Assembly: GCA_016490735.1 (NCBI GenBank)
Contig: JAEMWC010001008.1
Coordinates: 26,001 to 90,000 of the forward strand
Length of the DNA stretch: 64,000 nucleotides
DNA from: Pachyseris speciosa
Taxonomy: Eukaryota > Cnidaria > Anthozoa > Scleractinia > Pachyseridae
Reading direction: 5' to 3'
Positions 24,701 through 36,100 of the stretch are shown here, piece by piece. Every line of letters begins with the position of its first letter. The stretch's first letter is position 1. A program made the position numbers and the translations under genes. A model generated the notes under the pieces. The model made no database searches. It saw only the letters and a program-made list of their open reading frames with translations, and was not told where the DNA came from.

Positions 24701-27700
24701 TCTTAGCTTGTCACACACAGAAATCGGACTGTTGTAGTGCTTGATATCTTAAATTCTACGGATTTTTTTATTTCTTTGTTTCGTTTCGTTTCGTTTCATT
24801 TCGCAAAATACAGTAAGCTTGCTGTAATTTAAGATATTTCAAAGTTTCTTCTTTTATGCGCTGAACAATGCGACATGGAGTTGTTCTTGCCCTGAGCCGG
24901 TTCTACGATGAAGTCGGCAAGTGCAGTCATACTTTGTCCTTCTGAAAAGCTATTCTCCGGCTATTCAAAAGAACAATGAAATAGCAACAATAGGAAAACA
25001 ATGAGCTAGCTCATACATACTAATGCGTCTGACTAGACGCGCATCTGCAGATTTTTAGACGCGTATACGCATCCGCAGCAGACGGGTTTTACGCGTATGT
25101 TTTGGTTCGCTTAATTCTGGCCTGCACTGTACATGTAATTAAGCGTGCTTCCTTGTAAAATGGAAAGTTTCCTATTTATTACGTTTCTGACAAAACATGT
25201 CTGCAAATTCTCAAGTTGTCGTTTTATATGTAAAATATATAATTAAAAGTTCTAATTCTGGCCCCTAGTTATGTTTTGCTGTGTAATTATAAATTATCTC
25301 AAAAGGGATTATATCATGGGTAGAGGGGGGGGGGGCATCTATGGTCAACTGAAACTAGAAGGATTTGTATGGAAATCACAACCTTTGCCATCCAGTCACA
25401 CTCCAATTGTTTTGCATACAAATGCTTGTTATGTTTCCAAAATTTCAAGCTGCCTTATGGGATAAAGCCCTGAAAATTTCCCCTAAAATTAAAATTGAGA
25501 TGTTCTTCCTATTCCTTACCTAATGTAGCAGCCATTTCTTTATGGAGGGATAAATTACGGAAAATTTATTGGGATAACAAGGCCTTCTCACATCCAGACT
25601 AAACCTTGTATTTTCTTACCTATTCAAACTTTAATTTACAGAATCTAACTGATGTACAAAATTGGCCTAAAACGTGGTGTTCTTGTTAACTGAAACATGG
25701 TCTTTCCATTTCTGAAAACCATTTAGCTCCAGCTACAAATTTTATGATAACTTGTCACGTGATCAACTGTTGCAAAAGGCATGTTACATTACCAGAATTG
25801 CCAGAATTAAGTTCCTATTAAATAATTAGGTGCCAATTGTGACCTTGTAAAAGTGAAGCAAAATGCCCTAAAACATTTTGAACTGTGATTTGTATGACTG
25901 TAATGAAAGAAAATAAAAAAACTATGAGCGAATGTTACCCTTGTTGCCACAATCCCTGCATATCAGTAGATCTTCTGGTTCTCCACGTCTGTTTGCTGCA
26001 GCAGTTTGAAGACAGAAGTCACAGACTTGATCACAGGCTGGAATTTCTCTTTCTGGGCTCTGATATCAAACAAAAGAGGCTATAAATGGACTCCTTAATT
26101 AAAACATTGGTCTCCACCAACAATATATAAGTGGAGGTTGGTAGCCTTTAAAATCTTGAGGGTTTAAAGTGCATGTAACACTAAAAACTTTTTTTGTTTT
26201 TGCTAAAATAAATATTTGCACCTGTCATAATAACATTCTGCCTGTATTTCCAGTTTTGGACATTTTTATGGGCTTCAAAACAAACAAAAAGCGAAGAATC
26301 ATTTGGTACATGACTGCGTCAAAAGGGGCTTGGGTCTATTCTCGATTTGATGTCACATTTCAGATTTGTTCTGGAGAATGAGTCAGAACTTGTGGTTGAA
26401 GGAGATGGGCTGAGATTTCCTCAATCATTACACATGTAAGGGCCAGGCAAACTGGTATAGATCAATCCTGGTGGATACTGTGGAAATTGTTACATTTTGT
26501 ACAGAAAATACTGGTTGCGCTTGAAGGGGATTCATGTTGTTGCAAAATGAGAACATGATTAATTGAAGGGCTTAGAGCATAAACTGTCTATGTGTAATTT
26601 TAGGTCATTTTTCGATTTTGCTTGGAAATGAAACAAAAATCAGTGAATAAAAATATCGGACGATGTTTTTGAATCGAATTGCTTGCAAGTCACATGCAAA
26701 AATTTCTTTCATTTCCAAGGAAAATCGAAAAACAACCTAAAATTACACATAGGCAGTTTATGCTCTCAGCCCTTCAATTTTACCACGAAGTCTACCGCTT
26801 AGAGATTCTGCCACATATCACCTGTCAAATCATTAATAATTTTCCAAATCAAAACACCCTCTCTTTTGTTTTCCAAGATTTGTCTCAGTTTGGCCTGCTC
26901 CAGAGGTAGTCGACAGCATCTTTAAAGTTTGCCCTTCCATGAACAAATTTTGTCCTTTGGTGAACAAACCAGTCACATTTAGTTTTTCATTGTGATGACA
27001 GATTTTTGACATAAGTAAACAATTTTGTCCTCTGATGCGACTTGGCCCTTAGCGAAAAAAATGTTTAGTGTTAGGCACACTTTTATTTCTGTTGATAAAG
27101 AGACAGCAGTGGGGAGGGGCTGGTAGGGCTGGGTTTATAGTCCTCCCACTTTTTTTCTTGGATTGGTTTTTTAGGGACTCCAGATGACGTGGAAATGTAT
27201 GAATTTTACCACTCAAAGTTCGCCAGATGTTTTAGCTCTGTCACTTTTAAATGGTCTCTGCGGTCCCTGCGATGACGTCCTACAGCTGTAGATGGAGATT
27301 GCATCCATGGCTGGAAAATCTTGGTAAATCAGCCATGAAACCGGGTGGAAAACAGGCATCTGCCACACTAATATTACATAATGCCAAGTCTTCAATATAA
27401 AACACTAACTTGGCTCTAGACCATAGATACAGCATAAGCTTATGTCTACAAGTCATATTTAATTCAACCATATGATGGCATGGGCAGCAATTAAAGAGAC
27501 AGTATCATGGATTATTAGTAAAAATCTGGAAAGCAAAGGAGGCCTGTTTACCGAAGGCAAACGAAAATCAATGGTCAAAGTTTCTTCAAAATGGCTATTC
27601 TAGCTCACAGAGACCATTCTTAAATGTTTTTGGTTGCGCAGCTTAGCCAAGATGAAAATGGTGCCAACTTGAAAAAGTCAGGCCAATGTTTTCAAGTTCT

Positions 27701-29640
27701 CCTTTCATTTTAAATGAAATTGGTAATAACTTACTGTGGCTCATTTTTTTTCTTGTAAAAGTTACTTGATTTTATCTCACTGATAATCTAGAAGCAATTG
27801 ATGAATGAAAAAGTCACTGAAAATTGACTTAGTAAATAATAATTTTAGGTCAAAACATCAGAGTTACAGTAATTCTTATGAAACTGCCCTTTAAAAAGTG
27901 GTTCCCTTTAAAGAGCCCCTAACCTTAAAATTCTTTTTTCTCTTAAATAAATCTTTGTACCTGTGCGAAACACATTGTGCCTTTTTAAACCAAATCTCAA
28001 CTTAAATAGGCTGTAAAAGTTACGAAATCTAGCCATCATCTGTCGCACGTCGGAGCTCGTCACAAACTGATTTGCATCGCATTAAGCCTTTCAAGCAGAT
28101 TGTGACATCAAACCAGGACTAGACCCATGCCCTTTACTAGCTCAGTCGTCAGACATGATGGGCAGATTTTGCAACTTTTGTGTAGCCTTTAAAAAGTTGA
28201 GATTTGGTTTAAAAAGCGCAAAAAGGTGCAATGCGATTTGAACAGGTGCAAAGATTTATTTAAGGAAAAAAATATTTTGGGGTTAGGGGCACTTTAATTT
28301 GCTGTTATTTTTATAGAACTAACAGCATGTACTGGCTGGAGGTACTCCCTATGCCACCTCCCCTTTTCTCTCCCCCCCCCCCCCCCCCCCCCCCCCCAAC
28401 CCCTGTAACAAGGACTGTTCAATTTACTAGACACTGCAGCAAGGTTTTGACATAAATTATTAAGGCAACTGGATTATTAATGGCCTTGGTAAGATGGCCC
28501 AGTTGAAGAAAGGCGACTGTTTTGGAGAGATGTCCGAGTCATTAGTCCACGGTTCAGTTGGACTGTTTCAAAAATAAGAACCAAACAGAAGGAAACTGCA
28601 TGGCTTAAAAATTGCAATAAATTGATATTGATCATTGAATTTAATTTTGTTATTCATATTTACATTCAGTATAAAACAAAGCTATGTCTGACCATGGGTA
28701 TTAAAACTTTTAAAGCACAATAACCCTTTTCCGGTTTACACACCAAGTTTTTTGCTTCAATAACTTATTTTGAGCCTAAATTCTGTACCGTCCCAAAATT
28801 TTACTTATTTAACGACTTGCAAAAACACTGGTATAAAAAATTCAGCTTACATGTAATTATTACGCGGAAATTGAAATCCACGTCAACATCACCACAAAGT
28901 GCACGCGGAGGCGACTGAAAATGGCAAACAAACGCTTCCAAAATATCCCCGCACGCGAAAAGTCGCTAATATCACCAGCTTTTAATTTGAGCAATACAGA
29001 CAACTTATCGATTATGTACTATCAGAAATGCTGAAGGCGGTTCAAAAAGTTTCCTTGTCGAGGCAAATTCATGCTAGAGTACTCCATCACATGCAACAGA
29101 CTGTTAAATTTGCGATAGCTGACGAGAATTTCCCATGCTATCGCCGTAATTTTTCGAGTTTAGGCAACTTACCTCTGCAGATTCCAGCAATCGATACATC
29201 CCGTCACTTACACACCAAATTCGCCCATGATCAAGGTCTTCTTTTAATGCAATCTTGATCCTGGCCTTCAAATTATGATAATACGGGTGCCTAGCAGTGA
29301 TGAATTTCTCGATGTCCACTGCGCTGACGCCGTAACCACGATCCAGCGCTCGAATTGCTTCGCCCACCCATCGGGCTGCTCGCGACACTTTGCCGGACCC
29401 AAGGACCCTGTGCCAACCGGACGCGTTTCGATAGGAAATTGCTCCTTTAAATGACCTCTTTGTCACTATTCCGCTAGCAATGAGCACTGCTAAGTCTTCC
29501 TCTGTGTCTCGCTCATCTATTCCGTGACATTTTTGCATAGTCCGACAGATTCGCTCCAAGTCGGGCCGTGATTTCCGACTGCGAAGCAAGTTTATGCATT
29601 CTAGAATCCAGTTCATGTATTTGGGACGTTTGTCGGCCAT
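13004..29640 (-). CDS. SAMD1-like chromatin protein with winged helix, H15-like, double PHD finger and SAM domains
   Basis: Eight exons on the minus strand: 29640-29173, 26059-25939, 21919-21801, 20583-20502, 19563-19363, 18300-18139, 14326-14160, 13141-13004. All are GT-AG with compatible phases, giving exactly 485 codons plus TAA. Residues about 8-65 match the SAMD1/KAT6 winged helix ([20 protein letters not shown]), which binds unmethylated CpG DNA in SAMD1. Residues about 80-155 resemble the KAT6 second winged-helix/H15 segment. Exons 2-5 encode a DPF-type double PHD finger with its zinc ligands in place ([39 protein letters not shown]). Exons 7-8 encode a SAM domain ([19 protein letters not shown], then [18 protein letters not shown]). 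SAMD1 is a CpG-island reader linked to repression; KAT6 DPF reads acyl-lysine on H3. This protein has the KAT6 front and the SAMD1 end and no acetyltransferase domain. The start ATG has a good context (AACATGG). Confidence 0.88.
14403..15329. mobile_element. hAT-like non-autonomous element
   Basis: Ends are (T/C)AGTGGTGGG and the inverted CCCACCACTG, followed inward by CGATTATAATCGA-like inverted segments. It is flanked by CACCTAAA (14395-14402) and CACCTAAT (15330-15337), an 8-bp duplication with one mismatch, as expected for hAT. The short internal frames are not a transposase. It lies in the intron between SAMD1-like exons 6 and 7. Confidence 0.7.
15590..16066 (-). mobile_element. Penelope-like element fragment, GIY-YIG end (inverted partner)
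   Basis: The minus-strand frame 16063-15779 encodes the GIY-YIG endonuclease C-terminus ([28 protein letters not shown]), followed by a 3' UTR with a decayed hammerhead-like motif at 15623-15654 (GAAA changed to AAAA). It is a partial copy of the family present on the other strand at 16085-17060, arranged head to head. Confidence 0.75.
16085..17060 (+). mobile_element. Penelope-like element fragment, C-terminal RT tail plus GIY-YIG
   Basis: An open frame from about 16088 to 16854 encodes the region after the reverse transcriptase ([58 protein letters not shown]) and then a GIY-YIG nuclease domain ([19 protein letters not shown]). It ends at a stop near 16852. The reverse transcriptase core is missing (5' truncation). 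The 3' UTR carries a hammerhead-like motif. Non-coding DNA on both sides places it in a SAMD1-like gene intron, on the opposite strand. Confidence 0.8.
16974..17009 (+). ncRNA. Hammerhead-ribozyme-like motif of the Penelope fragment
   Basis: Has the conserved CTGAAGA box (CUGANGA), a six-pair stem II (GGCATA with TATGTC, one G-U), GAAA, and a short ACATGT stem III leading to GTC. Stem I pairs weakly. Hammerheads are known from Penelope-like terminal repeats; activity is uncertain here. Confidence 0.55.
18380..18470. repeat. Short dispersed repeat, copy 1
   Basis: Shares CACATGCAAACT(C/T)(A/G)GAAAAAA, GAGTTCTCCCAA-type words and a B-box-like GGT(T/C)(T/C)GA(A/C) motif with 33372-33440. Related words appear near 1880-1935. 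Probably a SINE tail. Confidence 0.35.
18686..18738. repeat. (ATT)n microsatellite
   Basis: Uninterrupted ATT repeats in an intron. The leucine-rich frame across it is an artefact. Confidence 0.9.
19138..19228. repeat. (ATT)n/(AAT)n compound microsatellite
   Basis: ATT repeats run into AAT repeats and back, an inverted simple repeat. It is next to a half-tRNA-like piece at 19228-19266. Confidence 0.9.
19925..20110 (+). repeat. SINE, copy 1
   Basis: Contains ACTAGCTGGAGTTG, CTTGGCCACACTTGAAAATAG and TTTGAAATATTCATTTC in the same order as the reverse complement of 52320-52500, where a tRNA-like head is preserved. Lies in a SAMD1-like intron. Confidence 0.5.
21129..21605. mobile_element. piggyBac-like MITE, copy 1
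   Basis: Flanked by TTAA on both sides (21125-21128, 21606-21609). The left end CCCATTGGC matches the termini of the 1-kb element at 59741-60740, including CCAAAACCGGCCG nearby; the right end is diverged (TCAATGAG). TTAA duplication with a CCC-type end is the piggyBac signature. No transposase inside. Confidence 0.65.
22168..22292. repeat. Small palindromic repeat
   Basis: Arms contain TGGTTTTATAAACTGAGTTGATAA and its inverted counterpart TTAGTTGATAAAACCA. A related palindrome lies at 63268-63356 (GGTTTATCAAC / AGATAAACC). Confidence 0.4.
22497..25129. mobile_element. Tc1/mariner-like non-autonomous element of 2.6 kb
   Basis: Terminal inverted repeats begin CAGTGCAGGCCAGAATTAAG and are flanked by TA on both sides (22495-22496, 25130-25131), the Tc1/mariner pattern. 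Inside the left end are CG-rich words such as ACGCGTTTTA and GACGCG, mirrored at the right end. No transposase frame exists. The centre holds tandem units described separately. Intron between SAMD1-like exons 2 and 3. Confidence 0.75.
23700..24480. repeat. Internal tandem repeat of about 240 bp, three to four units
   Basis: The phrase GCAATGATATTTATTTGC, followed by AGTGAAAACTGCG and GAGCCG(G/A)CAAGCG, recurs near 23704, 23945 and 24195, with a decayed copy near 24380. The array lies inside the mariner-like element. Confidence 0.75.
26561..26777. repeat. Palindromic MITE (AATTGAAGGGCT family), copy 1
   Basis: Inverted arms start AATTGAAGGGCTTAGAGCATAA and meet near CAAGTCACATG. The same family is at 46351-46745. 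Intron 1 of the SAMD1-like gene. Confidence 0.65.
27907..28296. repeat. Palindromic MITE of about 390 bp
   Basis: Ends AAAG(A/T)GCCCCTAACC and inverted GGTTAGGGGCACTTT; internal arms include AACCAAATCTCAACTT and its inverse. No coding content; intron 1 of the SAMD1-like gene. Confidence 0.6.
28371..28397. repeat. Poly-C tract
   Basis: A run of about 25 C residues after TCTCTC. Length is likely polymorphic or error-prone in assembly. Confidence 0.85.
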
Positions 29641-30194
29641 GTTGGGCACAGCGCAACGAGGCGGAGAGGACTGTTAATGACTTTTTTGGATTAAAGTAGG
29701 ATAAGGAAAGTTTCGTTCTGCAAGAAGAACGCCGTCGGCGCTACGACCTAGTTTGCATACCGCAAGAAAAATGCAAATTTTTCACGCAAAAACAAACGAA
29801 AGCGAGCCGCTATGTGTTAATTACGCGCCCGCGATTCTGTCAAATATCGGCTTCACCGCTCAACAAATGCGTTGACAGAAGTTGCAATGGCGGTTCAGAC
29901 CGATTCGTCTGAGAAGTAATTTTGTCCAAAATGATCGAATTACGGGCACAGTAAGATTTTGCGTCGCCAATAATGGACGCGGTGCTCATAAAGTGTTAGC
30001 TGGCGGTGACCTAAGCTTGTGGTAGCCTCAGGGAATGTCGAAAAAGCCTTAGTGACTTCGTAGCCGCCAATTTCAAGTTTCGGTTTTGTGGACTCATTTA
30101 TGTTAATTATGCATCATTGTGATTATTGGTTGAGAGACATATTTTCCACAATATGGAGTGGGTAAGAAGATTAAAAAGATAGCAGCCTTGTGGA
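29641..30194. promoter_or_regulatory. Shared bidirectional promoter region
   Basis: Start codons of the SAMD1-like gene (minus, 29640) and the TUT gene (plus, 30195) are divergent and 555 bp apart. The interval is richer in CpG than its surroundings and contains no gene or recognisable transposon. A single control region for both is inferred; no transcription start is identifiable by eye. Confidence 0.55.
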
Positions 30195-33100
30195 ATGGAG
30201 AATTCGGAAATTTCTCAGCCCTCTTTGGAGAATCCGGAAGATCGATGTCAGGACTCCGTTGGGGCTGACTGGAATGGAAGCCAAGCGGAGAATACGGGAA
30301 ATTCTGGAGCAAAACCAAGAGTCAACGCTGCGCGAAAGAGGCGAGCAAAGACGGCGAAAAAGGAAGAAAGAAAGGAGGTAGGTCCTGTAGGAAAACTTCT
30401 AGTTGCTAAATGAACGTGGCAAAATGGCGGTCAGGTATGATTGCAGTCTTGCGGTGTATAGATACTATTGTGACGGCGAGGAGGAAGTTGGGGAAAGGGG
30501 GTGAGGTCGTTATCAGATTTCTGTTGTGTCACCACAGGGCCTCCACACAAACTGTGTGACCGTTGGGTATTTTGAATTTAGTTGAAATGTATGGGAATAT
30601 TGAAAAGGTTCATATTATCGTAATATAATACGGTTTATAGTATCCACATATAAGATCAAAATAAACGTCTTTTACCTGAAATGTTGTGTATTGTAGTTCT
30701 TGTAGCTGAAAACGGCAAATTTTAGTGATTTGAAGAGTTTTGCATGCGACGTTTACCTGAGCGTATAGTAGAGTGACAAGGAATGAAAGATCTGATTTTC
30801 AACAGCAAATTTCCCATCACAAAGCTTCCAAACTGCACACTGGGCAAGCTGAAAGCCAGAGGTTTCTTCTTGTACCATTATAATTATTTGAAATCTGCCC
30901 AAAACTCAAAGCGCTGGACCTCAAATAATATCGAGAAATCTAGCAATCAAAGATCGAAGGATGCGTAGCTGGACTTTGGTGTGCCGGCTGTAACCAGTCA
31001 CGCCGTTTGCTCCTTTCGATTGGATGATAACAAACAATGCCCTTTCATAAATTTGTCCTGCGGGAGGGGAAGTAGGGGCAAATAAACAGCAGCGATCTTT
31101 CTACCAACCAGCCTGTTTATTTGCCCCTTCTTCCCCTCCTGTGGGACAAATTTATGAAAGGGCATTGTGTTTTATCATCCAATCGGAAAGGAGCAAACAA
31201 TGTGACAGTTACAGCCGGCACGCCAAAGTCCAGCTACGCATCCTTCAATCTTCAATTGCTAGATTTCTCGATATTATTTGAGGTCTAGCGTTACGAGTTT
31301 TGGACGGATTTCAAATATAATGGTACGGGAAGAAACCTCTGGCTTTCAGCTTGCCCAGTGTGCGGTTTGGAAGCTTTGTGATGGGAATTTGCTGTTAAAA
31401 ATCGGCTCGGCGCTGGACCAGTCCAAAATCGTGGAAAGCAGATCTTTCATCCCTTGTCACTCTACTATACGCTCAGGTAAATGTCGCATGCAAAACTCTT
31501 CAAATCACTAAAATTCGCCGTTTTTAGATACAAGAACAACAATACACAATTTTTCAGGTAAAAATACATTTATTTTGATCTTATATGTGGATATTAACCG
31601 TAGCATATTACGATAATATAAACCTTTTTGACATTCCCATACATTTCAACTAAATTCAAAATACCCAATGGTCACACAGTTTGTGTTGGTGCCCCGTGGT
31701 GTCACCAGCACCACTTGGACAGGAGATAATTTCTGTACTAGTAGAATGTTTGTATTTAATGGTGGTAATGTTCTAGAAATTGTGGATGATGATGAGTTCT
31801 GCAAATTATTGTTATATATGTTTCTCTAGGAATCCGCTGACCTGAGATGTAAATAATATCATTCATTTAATGAACGAGGTCACATCAGATAAATAAGTGA
31901 AGTGAAGTGGGTCCAGATGAAATAAAAACCCCCCAATGATATTATGTTTTACTGGAAAAAAAGCTCTTCCAGTGTCCAAGTGTTGCTTTCAAAACATGTC
32001 CTTTAAAACTTCTGTAAGCGTTTACAATGGTTTACAATTTTGTTCCACTCACTGAAGTCGGTCTGACTCCACAAATCTTGGAGAAATTTTGGAAATATGG
32101 GTCATAGGTCAATTGCAATATTAAAAAGTATAAAGATCATTGCACATATGCGGTGGCCAGCATAACCCAGTCGACTGAGATGCCCTCTTTGAGGCTATTC
32201 TTGATGCCATTTTAAGTGCATGGTATTTTAAGCACTGGTCACCAAAGATATTTAAGTTCAAGATGGCAGTTTTCAGTGATGATCTGAGATGAAGACAAGA
32301 AAATGTTGAGCAAACCTCATTTCAATACGAATTTTGGCAGCAGTCAATTTTGTATCAGTTTCTGATTCTTTCAGTTTAATGACTTTGACAGTCAATGAAT
32401 GTTTGATCAGAATCAAAATAATTTTCTCTAACTTATTCTTTTGGATCACTTGATAAAGATTAATAGAAAATTAATGTGATCAAGTAAGCTGAAGCCACTC
32501 TAAGGGCACTAAGGCCATAAGGTAGCGGGCATTACCACTTAAATCTACCAAAGCAAAGATATAACCCAAGCATTAGCAGCCATGGACAGCTGTTTGTTAG
32601 GCCTCATCAGCATGGCATAGCTAATGCTTAGGCTCAAGTCCCACATATCAATAAAACAAGCAATGAATATGTAAAGCTTGTGGGATGTGGCTGGAGTGAC
32701 AAGGATACTTCACAAATGTATGTGATCAAGTAAGCTGAAGCCACTCTACGGGCACTAAGGCCACAAGGTAGCCTTATTGATATGTGGGCACTTGAACCTG
32801 AGCATTAACTATGCCATGCTGATGAGGCCTAACAAGGCCAAAACAGCTGTCCATGGCTGCTAATGCTTTGGCTCAATCTTTGCTTTGGTAGATTTAAGGG
32901 GTAATGCCCACTACCTTGTGGCCTTAGTGCCCTTTGGGTGGCTTCAGCTTACTTGATCGCATTAATTTGTGATCCTTGTCACTCCAGTCACATCCCCCAA
33001 GCTTTAAATATTCATTGCTTACTAGAAAATTGCCAGACTTGGTGCACTTGTTATATCTCATTGATACTTACAAAGATTATTGCAATATATCACTGGGATC

Positions 33101-36100
33101 TACAATTAAACTGACTTGTGTCACAATTAATATTACCACCATATTAGCCTAGCAAAATCTCCTGATCCTTACTGAGCATCCTGCTTACTTTCCATTTCAT
33201 ATATTCAAGGTCAGTGGATCAATATCAGTTGAGGACCAGGCATGTAAAGAGGAGTACTTGAAGATTCTAAGGGAACTGGAAACTCAGCATTTTGTAGTAC
33301 CAGCTGATAAACTGGAGGTGTGTCCTTGGAAGTCACATTAAACAATTTAATAATGAGAGTTGTGATTGATTTAAGACTATCACATGCAAACTTGGAAAAA
33401 ATGAATTCTGAGTTCTCCCAAGAGGGGTCGAACCCCGGGGGTACTCCCATAAATTTCAGACACCTGGAATTAGTCGTCATTGTTCTTTCCCCGTGGCATT
33501 ACCTCGTCTTTTCTCCCGCTGTATTCCCGTGGCAAAATTGTACCTCGGTTTTCCCGCGGGAACAATTTTTTTATACCGCGGTGGACGCACAGCCACCACC
33601 CGCAGCATAGACGAGGTATCGCCTTGTCCCGATGGGTCAATACTTTCAGGTGGTACTGTATGCCAAAATGGGCAAAAATGCTACCCTATTTAAGGATCAA
33701 GAACCTCAAAAACCGTACCCTATCCCATGGCACATACATATAATTATAGCCATATGTACATGTATGAAGTTTTGATTGCATGTTCAGCCACAAGATACTC
33801 AAGGGAGCTTAGGGTATTAAACGAGGTTAGAGACATCACATCTTCCTGGATATGGAAATTTTGGTGGAATGCATGATACAAGTCTCTTTTCTTAGCTTTC
33901 TCTCCTTTGTGTGATTTTTAGAGTGATGGGGGCAATTGAACCATTGCTTGAATGGGGCTTAAGAGAAAACTGGTTCAGTACCCTGTAACAAAATGAGAAT
34001 GTAATAAAATGGTTTGCACATAGAAAAACATGGAGTTCCTACAACTTTTTAATGGCTACAAATCCAATTTTTCCTATGGTTTAAATGGTATTTTTTCATG
34101 ACCAGAGACCATTTTGTGTCTTTACTTTAATAGGGATACTCCTAAAACAGTAGACATGTACACAATACTAGGAGGTATAAAAATAATAGTAAATAAATTT
34201 ATAAATAAATAAATAATTATGGATAAAAGAGAAAATTATTTACATATCAAATCTTAAAATAGGTATCTACATTTTAAAATTAATGGTGACAAAATTTATC
34301 TGCACTAAAATTTAATATCATAATAACCTAATCATGGATCTTATGGTGGGAATCATACCTTAGTGAAGGGGAAAATATCAGCAGTTACAGGTAATTTATT
34401 CCAGGCTACTATTGAACTTAGGTAAAACGAATATTTATAAACATTACAACTGGACTGAATATGACGGAAGGGGAATACATTGGGAGCTCGAGAAGCCCTT
34501 GTTAGTGGACATACTTCAGATGGAAGGGAGATACCAACTAAACCTTGTTGGTTTTCATATAATGTTGATAATTGGTATGAAAGTCTGCATTGTTCAAGAG
34601 TGTCCCAACCAAGCTGCTTTAATATGGGAGTACATGTGATATGACTAAAATTTGAGTAGTGTCTAAAAACGAGCCTTGCTACTCTATGCTGAACTGATCA
34701 TGAACCATACTGAAATATTTTTAACGTTGCAGGATCCAAGCAAATGTGCTGGTGCTCCTTTTTATTGCGAGCTGTGTGAACTTAAAATGTCTAATGTAGA
34801 AGAATGCCAAAATCATGTCAGAACAAAAGCTCACAAGAAAGTCAAGAAGGTAGGGTTTTCTGTAGCGCTTAAGCTGTTTTAGTGTGGTTATGGCTGATGT
34901 AATTACAGTGTAGGTATAGAATAAAAGACAAAGCTCTTGAGATACGCGACACTCTCAACGAAGGTAAAGTTAAAAGTTGGCTCATACTACATTGTAGGTG
35001 ACAAGTCACAGGGACAAGTCATAGAGACAGGCCAAAGCATTATTTCACCTGTGTGATGTCAGGGCTATGTCTAGCAGTGCCCGGGAATGCCTGGCAACTT
35101 ACTTTTGCCTTTGAGCGTCAAGGAAATCTTTCTGCACAAAATTACATTGTACTATGCTGGGCACCCTGAATTTCAAAGGTTTGGAGTTTTGGGCTCCCAA
35201 AAATTTTTCTTAGGGCACAGCGTTGGACATGCCTAGTTTCATGTAGAAATTCACTATGACCCCATAATTGTCCCCATAACTGATTTGTGTACCTTCTGCG
35301 AATCTGAAGAGGAAAATTTAATTCATCTTTTCTGGTACTGCAGAGTCACGTCGCAATTTTGGCAAGGATTTTTGGATGGCAATCAGTCATGGATTTATAG
35401 AAAATGAACGTACCCCAGAAATAATATTGGGATTAAAACCTTCTCTTTTCAGGCCTTGCGTACGGTGTTGGTTACCACCCATACACAAATCTTAATATTT
35501 AACTTTCACCCTAATTTTTTCACTGGAACGCCAACTATTTGAAATATCACGTACAGATCCTAAACGCTTATCATTTATTAATAAACAATTCAGGACTACC
35601 TTTCCAGTTGACTTAAGTTCATGTCATTTCAAGAAAAGTTTATCATTTGCGCCTATATTTGTCTACTTCCATCACACGTGAGGACAACATTTGTATCGTT
35701 CATCAGCATTTTCATCGTGCAAGAAGCGTTCGTTTGTTTAGTTTGTGTCATTTGAAAGGCATTTTCAAACGTGCGTTTCTTTCATTTCAAGCCTTTCTCA
35801 TTGTGCGTTTCTATTGTTGCAGTCGTTTGGTACTGTTCGTTTCAACCATTTCAAAGGTTTCAATCGATGTTAATGCTGATCCTCGCACCAAAAATTAAAA
35901 GCCATCGAAGATTTTCTTCGCATCCCAGTTCCAAAATAGAAAGAACCAGTTTCAACATGAAATAAAACATAATTCAGAAGCTCTGATAACGCAGGGCACA
36001 AAAATTGAAATTTTCAATACGCTGCATGGGAATTCATATTTTCTATGGCGTTCCATTGCGGACAAAATATCCAAGTGGTAAAATATCTAGTCAAAAATCG

